Shown here: positions 16,093-25,081 of the stretch, in pieces | Layout: each line of letters begins with the position of its first letter | How positions within the stretch are numbered: the stretch's first letter is position 1 | NCBI GenBank assembly: GCA_017462735.1 | Contig: JAFTQO010000009.1 | Location: forward strand, 1 to 64,000 | Direction: 5' to 3' | Length of the DNA: 64,000 nt | Origin: Clostridia bacterium | GTDB lineage: Bacteria; Bacillota; Clostridia; Christensenellales; Borkfalkiaceae | The notes under the pieces: model-generated | Databases searched by the model: none | What the model saw: the letters and a program-made list of their open reading frames with translations, nothing else | Told to the model about the DNA's origin: nothing | Translations under genes and position numbers: made by a program

Positions 16093-17043
16093 TTAAAATT
16101 TTCTCTTTTCTACCAGCCAAACGAACAGCATTTGCAGACATTGAGTAAAATTAGCGTTGAATTTGATTTGTTTTTGCGCTTCCCTGATTTTCGCTTGAAA
16201 GGAAAGCAAGACCCCGACAGGGTAAATATTGGCGATTTTTTCTATCTCTTTTTTGTAAAAAGGGGATAGCAGGTATCCGTCTAACCCTTTTTTTGCTGCT
16301 AAAAACGCCCCATCACGGAATAAAATCTCTAAGAGAGACAAAAGACTTTCTTTTCTGCCTTTTTCCCCTATTTTTTTACAAAGAGAGGGCAGTTCCGCTA
16401 AGGAAGCAAAGGTAAGTTTTAACGCGTCGTCCAGCGTCTCCTTATAAAAACTGTTCCCCGTCAGCGCCCGCGCGGAAGAAAGTTTTCCGCAAGCGGCAGA
16501 GGCAAAAAAGGCAAGTTCTTTTTCGTCAAAAGAGGGATAATTACGCCCTAAATAGCCTTGTAATTGCGCCGTCGAAAAAGCAGGCATTTCCAATTTTTTC
16601 ACCCTGGATAATACGGTGGGAAGCAAGGAAAATTCCGTTGTCGCGCCCAGTAAAAAATGCACGCCGAAAGGAGGTTCTTCCAAAATTTTCAACAGTTTAT
16701 TTTGTACGGCGGGAGAAGCGGTTTGAAACCCGTCTACGACGAAAACTTTTTTCTCCCCTTCCAAAGGTTTAACGGAGGATTCCTCCAAGATAGTCGTCGC
16801 ATCCTCTACCGACAGTTTTTTTCCTTCTTTTGGAAAAAATTGGCAGTCGCAAAAACTTTCTTTTTCGATGAGGGAAAGGATGCGGTTTTCCTGTGGAAAA
16901 AAAGCCCCGGCAAAAAAGCGCAAACTCTCTCGCAAAATTTCTTCGTCACTACAAAGCAACAAATAGGCGTGGGAAAGTCCGCCGTTTTGGCGCTCTCTTT
17001 GCAAAAGTTGATAAGGATGGGTATTTTCCAATAAAATTTGCAT
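16093..17043 (-). CDS. holB: DNA polymerase III delta-prime subunit
   Basis: A 316-residue clamp-loader subunit. ATG at 17043 is chosen for AAGGA 8 bp upstream; a longer frame adds 15 basic residues with no site. Seen: HAYLLL near residue 24, VFVDGFQTASPAVQNKLLKI and LEEPPFG at about 97-125, and the sensor region with LPTVLSRVKKLE, all typical of delta-prime. The P-loop position reads CSDEEILRE and does not bind ATP by sequence, which is common for this subunit. Upstream of ricT. In B. subtilis it follows tmk; here tmk is about 25 kb away. Confidence 0.92.
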   Translation of the reverse strand: MQILLENTHPYQLLQRERQNGGLSHAYLLLCSDEEILRESLRFFAGAFFPQENRILSLIEKESFCDCQFFPKEGKKLSVEDATTILEESSVKPLEGEKKVFVVDGFQTASPAVQNKLLKILEEPPFGVHFLLGATTEFSLLPTVLSRVKKLEMPAFSTAQLQGYLGRNYPSFDEKELAFFASAACGKLSSARALTGNSFYKETLDDALKLTFASLAELPSLCKKIGEKGRKESLLSLLEILFRDGAFLAAKKGLDGYLLSPFYKKEIEKIANIYPVGVLLSFQAKIREAQKQIKFNANFTQCLQMLFVWLVEKRKF

Positions 17044-17076
17044 AAAAAAGTTCCTTTTCTTTCCCTTTCGACTCAT

Positions 17077-17105
17077 ATTATAACACAAACGCGTAAAATA
17101 TGCAA
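17077..17105 (-). promoter_or_regulatory. Sigma-A promoter for holB-ricT
   Basis: Minus strand: TTGCAT, 17-bp spacer, exact TATAAT, about 35 bp before holB. Confidence 0.8.
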
Positions 17106-17144
17106 GCGGTAGAGAGAAAAGAAGAAAGGAATTAAAAAAAACAC

Positions 17145-17173
17145 TTTACATTTTCAAAAAAAGATGTTATAAT
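17145..17173 (+). promoter_or_regulatory. Sigma-A promoter for the Wzz/BY-kinase operon
   Basis: TTTACA at 17145-17150, 17-bp spacer, exact TATAAT at 17168-17173. The leader contains a short dyad (GGTCAGACC, and GTCTTT/AAAGAC) before AAAGGAG. Confidence 0.82.
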
Positions 17174-17232
17174 GGATGAAACGGTCAGACCGTCTTTATT
17201 AAAAGACGGAAAATTTAAACAAAGGAGCAGTT

Positions 17233-18132
17233 ATGAAACAAGAATTTCAAGCCGAAAAAGAAATCAGCATCATAGAAATTTTAAAAGCTCTGCTTGCAAA
17301 AATTATCTATCTGATTCTTGCTTTGGTGGTGGGCGCTTTGGCTGGTGGTTTTTACGGCTATTACACGAAGGTGGACTATAAAGTTTTCGGGACGACGTTG
17401 CAATTTTACGTCAATCCTAAAGATAGCGACAAGGTAGAGACGGAAAGTATCTATGCCACGTACGGTTCGTACAGCAGTAACGTCATGAAGAACATGGTTA
17501 ACTTGTTGGAAAGTGAAATGTTTTCGGCGACGGTACTTGACGGAATGATTGAGAACGGTACGGTGACGGGGGTAGACAAAGTATATGTAGAAGATACTTC
17601 CACGGGAGAAATGACTCCCCCTGATAGTTTGACGGACGCGCAAAAGAATTGGTTGAGTACTATCTCCAACGCCGTAAACTTCTCTTTCAACTCAGAAGGT
17701 AATATTGCGGAAAGTTTCATTTACGTAACGATTAACGTAGACGGCACCAACAATAACCAACAAGGGATAACGTTGGCGTCTCTAATCAGCAAACAAATCC
17801 AAATTTCCGTGCCTGATTTTGTAAAAGAAAATATGCCGAGACCTTCCGACTATGAAGGGACCAACTGTCGTTTGACTACGCTCAACAACGAAATTGGACA
17901 AACCAACCAAGACGACGCGGGTACAAGCCTTCTTACCTTTGCTATTATCGGCGGCGTGGCGGGGCTTATCGTGGCGGCAGTCATTGTCATTGCTTTGCAT
18001 ATGTCGGATAAGCGCTTGCGCGATATCGACGTCTTGTCTAAGACGTTCAACGTACCCGTGCTTGGTGTTATCCCCACTATTGACGGATACAATGCAAAAT
18101 CCAGCAACGGCGGGAAAGGAGGCAACGCATGA
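17233..18132 (+). CDS. Wzz/YveK-type polysaccharide chain-length determinant
   Basis: A 299-residue membrane protein with the Wzz topology: a short cytosolic N-terminus (EISIIEILKALL), TM1 at about 24-46, an external domain of about 180 residues, and TM2 at about 235-258, followed by a cytosolic tail. In Gram-positive bacteria this protein (CapA/YveK) is the membrane adaptor that activates the separate tyrosine kinase encoded next, and it sets exopolysaccharide chain length. AAAGGAG precedes the ATG. The stop overlaps the kinase start by 4 bp (ATGA), pointing to translational coupling. No glycosyltransferase cluster is attached. Confidence 0.88.
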   Translation: MKQEFQAEKEISIIEILKALLAKIIYLILALVVGALAGGFYGYYTKVDYKVFGTTLQFYVNPKDSDKVETESIYATYGSYSSNVMKNMVNLLESEMFSATVLDGMIENGTVTGVDKVYVEDTSTGEMTPPDSLTDAQKNWLSTISNAVNFSFNSEGNIAESFIYVTINVDGTNNNQQGITLASLISKQIQISVPDFVKENMPRPSDYEGTNCRLTTLNNEIGQTNQDDAGTSLLTFAIIGGVAGLIVAAVIVIALHMSDKRLRDIDVLSKTFNVPVLGVIPTIDGYNAKSSNGGKGGNA

Positions 18133-18992
18133 AACTGACGACCAAACTTTTCAATTTATCTAGCGAAAAACGCCGCAACAAAATGAAAAACAGCCAGGAT
18201 GGGCATCATCACCGTTCGGAATATATCATCGATAAAAAGACCCCTTTTGAATTGACGGAATCTTTCCGTAGTTTGAAAGCGACCATCTCCGTATCCGTAC
18301 CCAAAAAGGAAAACGGCGGCGTGGCGATTATGGTCACCTCTTCTTATCCTGAAGAAGGTAAGACGACGGTAGCGGTTAACCTTTCCGTAATGTTCGCTCA
18401 GTCCAGCGTAAAAGTTGTCTTGGTGGACGCCGACATCCGCAAGGGGCGCGTTGCTAAGTATTTCAAAGAAAAATCCGCGCCGGGTCTTAGCGATTATCTC
18501 TCTGGTCAAGCGGATTTAGACTCTGTGATTAGGACGGCGCACGCAGACGCAGGCGATTTCGATTATATCTCTTGCGGCACCCGTTCCCCCAAACCTTACG
18601 AATTGTTGGAAAGCAATCATATGAAAGAATTGCTCGACAAATTGCGTGAAAAATACGACTACGTGATTGTCGACACCCCTCCCGTACTGCTCGTATCGGA
18701 CGCATTGGCGCTTGCGCCTGCGACGGACGGCGCGGTGGTTGTGTGCCGTCATATGGAATCTTACGTTTCCGATATTGCCCGTACGCTTAACTCCCTTACC
18801 TTCGTCAAAGCCAACGTGCTTGGCGTTATCGTCAACGACTATGAAGAAAAGGTTAAGAAAGGGTACGGTTACGGCGGGTATAAAAAATCTCACTACTACT
18901 CCCGTTACGGGTATAAGTACGGCTATCATTACGGCTACGGCTCTACCGATCCCGAAACGACGGACAAAGAGGACGAAGAGGTTTCCGAATAA
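18129..18992 (+). CDS. CpsD/YwqD-type bacterial tyrosine kinase
   Basis: A 287-residue BY-kinase. Walker A reads SSYPEEGKTTVAVNLS (about 75-90), Walker A' is VVLVDADIRKG (about 97-107), and Walker B is YVIVDTPPVLL (about 178-188). The C-terminus is the autophosphorylation cluster, with about eleven tyrosines in Gly-Tyr repeats at roughly 240-275. An ExxRxxR-like patch, TESFRSLKATIS, lies near residue 42. These kinases act with the Wzz-like protein to control exopolysaccharide synthesis and phosphorylate other proteins. The cognate PHP-type phosphatase is not adjacent. Translation is coupled to the upstream gene. Confidence 0.92.
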   Translation: MKLTTKLFNLSSEKRRNKMKNSQDGHHHRSEYIIDKKTPFELTESFRSLKATISVSVPKKENGGVAIMVTSSYPEEGKTTVAVNLSVMFAQSSVKVVLVDADIRKGRVAKYFKEKSAPGLSDYLSGQADLDSVIRTAHADAGDFDYISCGTRSPKPYELLESNHMKELLDKLREKYDYVIVDTPPVLLVSDALALAPATDGAVVVCRHMESYVSDIARTLNSLTFVKANVLGVIVNDYEEKVKKGYGYGGYKKSHYYSRYGYKYGYHYGYGSTDPETTDKEDEEVSE

Positions 18993-19019
18993 GCAACCCT
19001 TCCTAAAAATCCAACTAGC

Positions 19020-19047
19020 AAAACGCCTTGCGAGCCAAGGCGTTTTT
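19020..19047 (+). terminator. Intrinsic terminator after the BY-kinase
   Basis: Stem AAAACGCCTTG / CAAGGCGTTTT, 5-base loop, short T run. Confidence 0.88.
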
Positions 19048-19119
19048 GTGTAAAGAAAGGAGTGCGAAATATCCTCAAGAACCGTTTAGAAAGGTAGGTT
19101 TTCGGGTAAAAATAAATAT

Positions 19120-21450
19120 ATGGAAAAACATCAGGAAAAAATAAGTATCAACACCAATTTATTGCCAATCGTTCCCCTTAGAGGGAAGGTGGCGTTTCCG
19201 CACCTGAACGCAGCCTTCGAGGTGGGCAGAGAAAGCACCCTTAAGGCGATTGAACGGGCAGGCGAAAACGGGGACAAACTCGTCCTCGTCTGCGCACAAA
19301 TCCGCGCGGAAAAAGACGACGTCACCGAGCAGGACCTCTATGAGGTAGGGACGGTATCTAAAATCAAACAAATTACCCGTTTGCCCGGCGGCGCAATACG
19401 CGTGCTTACGGAGGGGCTCTATCGCGCGCGCGCCCGCAAAATACAATTTATAGACGGTTGCTTTCAGGCAGTCGCCGACGAAATCATCACCAAAAAAGGG
19501 GACGAAACGTTGACGGAGGCATACCTGCGTACGGCAAAAAGCCTTGTGCGCGACGTACTCGGCGAAGACGGGAAATTGCCTAAAGAGACGATACAGAGGC
19601 TAGAAATCGTCACGGACGCGGAGCAATACGTAGATACGGCGGTGTCTGCCATGCGGGTACGTACGGACGTAAAACAAAAGATTTTGCAAGAAGAAAGGCT
19701 ACTGGAAAGGCTGAATTTGTTGGAGAAATGTTTAAACGACGAGTTGGAAATCTCCCGCATTGAAAAAAAGATTGCCATCAAGGTACGCCAAAGCATCGAT
19801 AAGTCGCAAAAAGAGTATTATTTAAGAGAGCAACTCAAAGCCATCCACGAGGAACTTGGCGACGAGGGGGAAGAGGCGGAAAAATACCGCGAAAAATTGC
19901 GCGAAAAAGGGTTGCCCGAAAGCGTCTTAGACAAGTGCTTGAAAGAGGTGGATCGCATGCAAAAAATGCCTTCTTCCGCCCCTGAGTATACCGTCATTGC
20001 AGGCTATCTTGACCAAGTGTTAGAGTTGCCTTGGACGGAGGAGACGAAGGACACGGAGGCCCTTGCCGATTGTATCGCCGTCCTCAACGCCGACCATTAC
20101 GGTCTTGAAAAAATCAAGGAACGTATTACCGAATACCTTGCCGTACTCAAACTGACGGGGGAACTCAAAGCCCCTATCCTTTGTTTTGTCGGCCCTCCCG
20201 GGGTGGGAAAAACGAGCATTGCCCGTTCGGTGGCGCGTGCGCTGGATAGGAAATTCGTGCGGATGAGCCTCGGCGGGGTAAAGGACGAAGCGGAAATCCG
20301 CGGCCACAGACGTACCTATATCGGGTCTATGCCCGGACGAATTTTATACGCGATGAAGACGGCGGGTAGCATCAACCCCGTTTTGCTGTTGGACGAGATA
20401 GATAAAGTATCGACGGATATGCGCGGAGATCCTGCGTCCGCCCTTTTAGAGGTGCTGGACCCCGAACAAAACGCTACTTTTCGCGATAGGTATTTAGAGG
20501 TCCCGTACGATTTGAGCAAAGTCTTATTCATCACGACGGCAAACACTTTGGACACCATCCCTGCCCCTTTGCGCGACAGAATGGAGATTATCGAGGTGTC
20601 GGGCTACACGCTGGAAGAAAAGACGGAGATTGCAAAACACTATCTCGTGCCCAAGCAACGGGAACAAAACGGGCTGACGGACAAGCAGATAGAGTTCACG
20701 GAAGAAGGGATCAAAGCCATCGCCGAAAGATATACGCTGGAAGCGGGTGTGAGAAACCTGGAGAGAGAAATTGGCACGGTGTGCCGTAAAATCGCCGTGC
20801 GCTACGCCGCCAACAAACGGATGAGAAAGGCGGTAGTGACGGACAAAAAGGCGGTGGAGATTTTAGGGACGCCAAAATTCACCAAAGACGAAAAATTGAC
20901 CAAAGCGCAGGTCGGCGCCGTGACGGGGCTCGCGTGGACGGCTTACGGCGGAACGATTTTGACGGTAGAAGGGACGGCTGTGAAGGGCAAAGGGGAAATC
21001 AAGTTGACGGGCAAACTCGGCGACGTGATGAAAGAATCCGCCCTTGCCGCCATCACCTATCTTCGCGCTAACGCTAAAAAATACGGGATTGACGAAGAAA
21101 AGTTTTCTTCGACGGATATCCACGTGCACGTACCCGAAGGGGCGACCCCGAAAGACGGGCCTAGCGCAGGGATTACCATTGCGACGGCGATGCTGTCCGT
21201 ATTCCAAAACAAGCCCGTACTTAGCGACGTTGCGATGACGGGGGAAATCACCTTGCGCGGCAAAGTATTGCCGATAGGCGGCTTAAAGGAAAAAGCGCTT
21301 GCCGCCCGTCGCCAAGGAATCAAGCGTATCGTTATCCCGAAGGGGAATAAGAAAGACTTAAAAGACTTGCCCGAAGAGGCACTCAAAGACCTGCAATTTA
21401 TCCCCGTGGATAACGTAGACGAAGTGTTTAAAGTGGCGATTCAGGGCTAA
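19120..21450 (+). CDS. lon: Lon ATP-dependent serine protease
   Basis: A 776-residue cytosolic AAA+ protease of normal length. The N-terminal substrate-binding domain begins with LLPIVPLRGKVAFPHLNAAF. Walker A is GPPGVGKTS at about 356-364, with Walker B (VLLLDEIDKV) about 65 residues later. The catalytic dyad is the Ser in KDGPSAGIT (about 682) and the Lys in GGLKEK (about 723). Lon degrades misfolded and regulatory proteins. The ATG at 19120 has only a weak Shine-Dalgarno (AGGTAGG about 20 bp away), and no clear promoter or heat-shock operator was found in the 70-bp gap, so regulation is unclear. ysxC follows, as in many Bacillota. Confidence 0.97.
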   Translation: MEKHQEKISINTNLLPIVPLRGKVAFPHLNAAFEVGRESTLKAIERAGENGDKLVLVCAQIRAEKDDVTEQDLYEVGTVSKIKQITRLPGGAIRVLTEGLYRARARKIQFIDGCFQAVADEIITKKGDETLTEAYLRTAKSLVRDVLGEDGKLPKETIQRLEIVTDAEQYVDTAVSAMRVRTDVKQKILQEERLLERLNLLEKCLNDELEISRIEKKIAIKVRQSIDKSQKEYYLREQLKAIHEELGDEGEEAEKYREKLREKGLPESVLDKCLKEVDRMQKMPSSAPEYTVIAGYLDQVLELPWTEETKDTEALADCIAVLNADHYGLEKIKERITEYLAVLKLTGELKAPILCFVGPPGVGKTSIARSVARALDRKFVRMSLGGVKDEAEIRGHRRTYIGSMPGRILYAMKTAGSINPVLLLDEIDKVSTDMRGDPASALLEVLDPEQNATFRDRYLEVPYDLSKVLFITTANTLDTIPAPLRDRMEIIEVSGYTLEEKTEIAKHYLVPKQREQNGLTDKQIEFTEEGIKAIAERYTLEAGVRNLEREIGTVCRKIAVRYAANKRMRKAVVTDKKAVEILGTPKFTKDEKLTKAQVGAVTGLAWTAYGGTILTVEGTAVKGKGEIKLTGKLGDVMKESALAAITYLRANAKKYGIDEEKFSSTDIHVHVPEGATPKDGPSAGITIATAMLSVFQNKPVLSDVAMTGEITLRGKVLPIGGLKEKALAARRQGIKRIVIPKGNKKDLKDLPEEALKDLQFIPVDNVDEVFKVAIQG

Positions 21451-21472
21451 AAAAGACAAAAAGGAGGGTGCC

Positions 21473-22138
21473 GTGTACGAAACGACGGAAAAATTGACCA
21501 TTAAAAAAGCCGAATTTATCACGTCGGCGGCAAAGAAGGAGCAGTTTATCCATCCCGAAAAACCGATGGTTGCCGTATGCGGAAAATCCAACGTCGGGAA
21601 AAGTTCCTTTATCAATATGCTAGCAAATCGCAAAAAACTTGCTAAGACAAGTAGCGAACCGGGGCGGACCCGCCTTGTCAATTATTTTGATTTCGGCAAG
21701 TTTGTGCTGGCGGATTTGCCGGGGTACGGCTTTGCCAAAGTCTCTAAGACGGAGAAGGAAAAATGGGCAAAGACCCTCTCTGCGTTCTTTGCGCAAAAGG
21801 AAGAGATTTCGCACGTCTTAATGCTGGTGGATTGTCGGCACGACCCTACTGCCGACGACGTGCAGATGATAGAGTTTTTAAACTACCACACCATCCCCTT
21901 TACCGTCGTGTTGACCAAGGCGGACAAGTTGTCTAAAATGCAACTGTCTAAGCATATAAAAGCGATTGCGGCGGATTTGTACTTAGGGACGGGCAACCTG
22001 CTTGCCACTAGCGCCCAGACGGCGTATGGGAAAGAGGCGGTACTGGAAAAAATTTCGCAAGTGATTAGTCTCTACGAAGACGTGGCTTTGCAAAATACGC
22101 AGGCGATAGACGATGAAGAGGCGCAAGAGGAGGTATAA
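21473..22138 (+). CDS. ysxC: YsxC/EngB ribosome-biogenesis GTPase
   Basis: A 221-residue TRAFAC GTPase. The G motifs are clear: G1 GKSNVGKSS (about 37-45), G3 DLPGYG (about 80-85), G4 TKAD (about 150-153) and G5 TSA near 182. EngB helps late 50S assembly. The start is GTG at 21473 with AAGGAGGG upstream. The protein has an acidic tail. lon-ysxC order is conserved in Bacillota. The stop overlaps the next start by one base (TAATG). Confidence 0.96.
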   Translation: MYETTEKLTIKKAEFITSAAKKEQFIHPEKPMVAVCGKSNVGKSSFINMLANRKKLAKTSSEPGRTRLVNYFDFGKFVLADLPGYGFAKVSKTEKEKWAKTLSAFFAQKEEISHVLMLVDCRHDPTADDVQMIEFLNYHTIPFTVVLTKADKLSKMQLSKHIKAIAADLYLGTGNLLATSAQTAYGKEAVLEKISQVISLYEDVALQNTQAIDDEEAQEEV

Positions 22139-22899
22139 TGCACGAATTTTTAAGTACGTGGTACGGGATGACGATTTTTATCGCTTTCGACGTATTGGCG
22201 GGGATTGCCCTGATTGCCATTTGTTACCGATTCTTTTTCAAGCGGCTGTTCGATATCCTGTTTTCGGCGGTTTGTTTGATTTTGACCTCCCCCGTTTTTT
22301 TGTGGGTATACCTCAAATACCGCACGTATAAAAAATCGGGCGGCGAGGTATCGGGCTTTTTACGCCGCGACCCTGCCGTAGGCAAAAGAGGGGAAACGGT
22401 GGCGATGACCACCTTCCAAACGCTCGCGCCCGACGGAAGCGTGGCGGGAGAATACGGCAAAGGGATGCAAGAGAGAAAGGTGCGGAAATTGCCTAGGTTG
22501 CTGGACGTCTTTTGGGGCAGAGCGACCTTTATCGGCGTGTCCCCCGTCTGCTTTGCAGACGCCGCCTTTTTGGATGAAGAAGGGGAACTTCGTTACGAGT
22601 CCCGTATCGGGCTGATTTCCCCTATCCCCGAGGAGAAGAAGCAAGGCTTGCCGGAGGATTGGTTGGACGCAGAAAGCCGTTATGCGCACGGGTACACCTT
22701 ATTTTGGGATATCAAGGTCTTTTTTGGCTGGCTGCTTAAAACCATCCGCGGAGAAAAGGCGGAAGAGGCCGTTTTGGGCTATGCGAAATCCTTGGCGGAG
22801 CGCGCCATTATCAGCAAGGAAGAATACGAAAGCGTCTTAGAGAGCGCGGCAGAAGAAGAAAAAGAGTTTTATGCGCCGCAAAACAAAGGAACTGTATAG
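22138..22899 (+). CDS. Sugar transferase-like membrane protein lacking catalytic Asp-Glu
   Basis: A 253-residue protein resembling bacterial sugar transferases (PF02397), which attach a sugar phosphate to undecaprenyl phosphate. Seen: an N-terminal hydrophobic helix (about 9-30), then KRLFDILFSAVCLILTSPVF (about 35-54), the family's re-entrant helix region. It is followed by RRDPAVGKRGETVAM (compare RVGKxGKxF), and RKLPRLLDVFWGRATFIGVS aligned with the LDELPQLxNVLxGxMSLVGPRP motif. The catalytic Asp-Glu pair of that motif is replaced by Arg-Lys, and PRP by SP. It may be inactive or a scaffold. It is the third gene of the lon-ysxC unit and could relate to the Wzz/kinase pair upstream. Confidence 0.72.
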   Translation: MHEFLSTWYGMTIFIAFDVLAGIALIAICYRFFFKRLFDILFSAVCLILTSPVFLWVYLKYRTYKKSGGEVSGFLRRDPAVGKRGETVAMTTFQTLAPDGSVAGEYGKGMQERKVRKLPRLLDVFWGRATFIGVSPVCFADAAFLDEEGELRYESRIGLISPIPEEKKQGLPEDWLDAESRYAHGYTLFWDIKVFFGWLLKTIRGEKAEEAVLGYAKSLAERAIISKEEYESVLESAAEEEKEFYAPQNKGTV

Positions 22900-22912
22900 A
22901 AAGGCTCTGTCC

Positions 22913-23078
22913 CAACTTTTGGTTGATTTCTGCCTATAAAATACTTTGCAATACGTCGTCGCGCTGTGGCAAGCCTCAGTTGTGTACGGTTTAGTACACG
23001 CCTTTCGCTTTTCCTCGCGCTCCTTGTCTTGTTCGTATTTTCCTACGGCAGAGCACTTTGCTAATCAACCACTTGTTG
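22913..23078 (+). repeat. Structured intergenic element, copy A
   Basis: A 166-nt element. The ends are inverted repeats: 22913-22928 against 23063-23078, 13 of 16 pairing. Inside, TCTGCC (22929-22934) pairs with GGCAGA (23047-23052) and AAAATAC (22938-22944) with GTATTTT (23035-23041). An inner hairpin is GTGTAC (22982-22987) with GTACAC (22994-22999). The interior from 22948 to about 23040 is about 75 percent alike (by eye) to copy B at 30819-30910. It lies between the sugar transferase-like gene and its terminator, in sense orientation. Confidence 0.72.
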
Positions 23079-23093
23079 TGAAATCGCCATAAG

Positions 23094-23122
23094 AAAAAGC
23101 CTACCAATGGTAGGCTTTTTTT
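23094..23122 (+). terminator. Intrinsic terminator for the lon-ysxC unit
   Basis: Stem AAAAGCCTACC / GGTAGGCTTTT, 3-base loop, T7 run. It follows element A, so A would be in the 3' end of the transcript. Confidence 0.88.
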
Positions 23123-23140
23123 GTCGATAACGACAACGTA

Positions 23141-23167
23141 AAACCCCCGACTATATCGGGGGTTTTG
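23141..23167 (-). terminator. Intrinsic terminator after clpX
   Basis: Stem AAAACCCCCGA / TCGGGGGTTTT with a 5-base loop, immediately downstream of clpX on the minus strand. Confidence 0.8.
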
Positions 23168-23176
23168 GCTTGCTTG

Positions 23177-24412
23177 TTACGCAATTTCTTTATAGACAAG
23201 TTTAGGAGGCTCGCCGCTGGTCAAGCACGCCTTGGTGACGATGACCTCTTCGACGTTTTCCTCGTCGGGGATTTTGTACATAACTTCCGTCATGACCCCT
23301 TCGATAATCGTCCTAAGCCCACGTGCGCCCGTTTTTAAGCGGATGGCGGTCTGTGCGATTTCTCTTACCGCGTCTTCTTCTACGGTGAGTTTAACGCCGT
23401 CGTAGCCGACGAGTTTTTGGTATTGCTTGATGATAGCGTTTTTCGGCTCGGTCAAGATTTTAACAAGCGCGTCTTCGCCCAACGGCTCCAAGTTAACGGT
23501 AATAGGAAGGCGCCCTACGAACTCGGGAATCAGCCCGAACTTGGTCAAGTCTTGGGGCTTTACATCGTCGAGGACGGTATAGTCCGCCTCGTTTGCGCCC
23601 AGTTTGACCTTTCCGCCAAAGCCCAGCGTCGTGTCGTCTTTACGCGAGGATACGATTTTATCGAGTCCAACGAAAGCGCCGCCGCAGATGAACAAAATGT
23701 TGGTGGTGTCGATACGAAGACACTCTTGCCCGGGGTGTTTTCTGCCCCCTTGGGGAGGGACGCTCGCTTGCGTGCTTTCGATGATTTTGAGTAGGGCTTG
23801 TTGTACCCCTTCGCCCGAAACGTCGCGGGTGATAGAGACGTTTTCGCTCTTTCTTGCGATTTTGTCGATTTCATCGACGTAAATAATCCCTCTTTCTGCT
23901 TTTTCGATACAGTAGTCGGCGTTTTGGATAAGTTTGAGGAGGATGTTTTCGACGTCTTCGCCGACGTAGCCCGCTTCCGTCAAAGTAGTGGCGTCGCAGG
24001 TCGCGAAAGGCACGTTGAGGATTTTTGCCAGCGTGCGGGCGAGTAAGGTTTTGCCACTACCCGTAGGGCCAAGCAATAAAATATTACTTTTTTCAATCTC
24101 TACGTCGTCTTTATCCGCCTGCTTTTTGAAAGCGGAGTTAATGCGTTTGTAGTGATTGTAGACGGCGACGGAAAGTACCCTTTTTGCCTTGTCTTGCCCG
24201 ACGATATATTTGTCGAGTTCGGCTTTAATTTCCTTGGGCTTTTTTAAAGGGACGTCTTCGACTAAATCTTTATCCGTCGTTTCGTCGAGCATTGCTTTGC
24301 AAATTTCGATACAATCCTCGCAGATAAAGACGTCGTCAGGCCCTGCAATCAATTTTTTAGATTCTTCTTCGGGTTTGCCGCAAAAAGAACAGCGGTGATC
24401 TTTGTGTGCCAT
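23177..24412 (-). CDS. clpX: ClpX ATPase subunit of ClpXP
   Basis: A 411-residue AAA+ unfoldase. The zinc-binding domain has CSFCGK and CEDCIEIC (about residues 7-40). Walker A is GPTGSGKT (about 115-122), Walker B is IIYVDEIDK (about 175-183), and the IGF-type ClpP-binding loop reads TLGFGGK (about 262-268). ATG at 24412 is chosen because TAGGAG lies 5 bp upstream and the protein then starts MAHKDHRC like its relatives; the longer frame adds 16 unrelated residues. It is last in the tig-clpP-clpX order shared with many bacteria. Confidence 0.97.
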   Translation of the reverse strand: MAHKDHRCSFCGKPEEESKKLIAGPDDVFICEDCIEICKAMLDETTDKDLVEDVPLKKPKEIKAELDKYIVGQDKAKRVLSVAVYNHYKRINSAFKKQADKDDVEIEKSNILLLGPTGSGKTLLARTLAKILNVPFATCDATTLTEAGYVGEDVENILLKLIQNADYCIEKAERGIIYVDEIDKIARKSENVSITRDVSGEGVQQALLKIIESTQASVPPQGGRKHPGQECLRIDTTNILFICGGAFVGLDKIVSSRKDDTTLGFGGKVKLGANEADYTVLDDVKPQDLTKFGLIPEFVGRLPITVNLEPLGEDALVKILTEPKNAIIKQYQKLVGYDGVKLTVEEDAVREIAQTAIRLKTGARGLRTIIEGVMTEVMYKIPDEENVEEVIVTKACLTSGEPPKLVYKEIA

Positions 24413-24490
24413 AAAAACTCCTAAAAGTACGCGTGTAGCGTCTTGAAAAATATCGCGCAAAACCCCAACGGGACTTTGCGCGGCTTTTGG

Positions 24491-25081
24491 TTATCTTCTT
24501 ACGAATACCCTGTCGATAAGACCGTATTCGAGGGCTTCGGAGGCGGACATATAGTTGTCTCTGTCCGTATCTCTTTCAATGGTGGCGATATCTCTACCCG
24601 TGTTCTCCGCGAGGATACGGTTGAGTTTTGCCTTGGTGCGCAGGATGTGTTCGGCTTGGATTTTGATGTCGCTTGCCTGACCTTGCGCGCCGCCCAAAGG
24701 CTGGTGAATCATAATCTCGCTGTTGGGCAAAGCGAAACGCTTACCCTTAGCGCCGCTGGAAAGCAAGAAGGCACCCATGGACGCGGCGAGACCGATACAG
24801 ATGGTGGATACGTCGCACTTGATATAGTTCATCGTATCGTAGATAGCCATCCCTGCGGATACCGACCCACCGGGGGAATTGATATACAGGCTAATGTCTT
24901 TGCCCGGCTCTTTCCCTTCGAGGTAGATAAGTTGCGCCACGACGGTGTTGGCCACCGCGTCGTTAATCTCTCCGCTCAAGAAAATAATCCTATCTTCCAG
25001 CAAGCGGGAGTATAAGTCGTAAGAGCGTTCCCCCGTCGAGGTACGTTCCACGACGTAGGGGACGAGTACGTTTTTCTCCAT
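24491..25081 (-). CDS. clpP: ClpP serine protease subunit
   Basis: A 196-residue peptidase that forms the tetradecameric barrel fed by ClpX or ClpC. The catalytic triad is visible: Ser in [11 protein letters not shown] (about 99), His in MIHQPLGG (about 124) and Asp in the DRDNYMSA region (about 173). Length is standard. The start overlaps the tig stop by one base (TAATG), so translation is coupled. Confidence 0.97.
   Translation of the reverse strand: MEKNVLVPYVVERTSTGERSYDLYSRLLEDRIIFLSGEINDAVANTVVAQLIYLEGKEPGKDISLYINSPGGSVSAGMAIYDTMNYIKCDVSTICIGLAASMGAFLLSSGAKGKRFALPNSEIMIHQPLGGAQGQASDIKIQAEHILRTKAKLNRILAENTGRDIATIERDTDRDNYMSASEALEYGLIDRVFVRR

Noticed and set aside
17172..17381. 69-residue frame at the start of the Wzz-like gene
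   Set aside because: It begins inside the promoter -10 and overlaps the Wzz-like gene in another frame; no ribosome-binding site.
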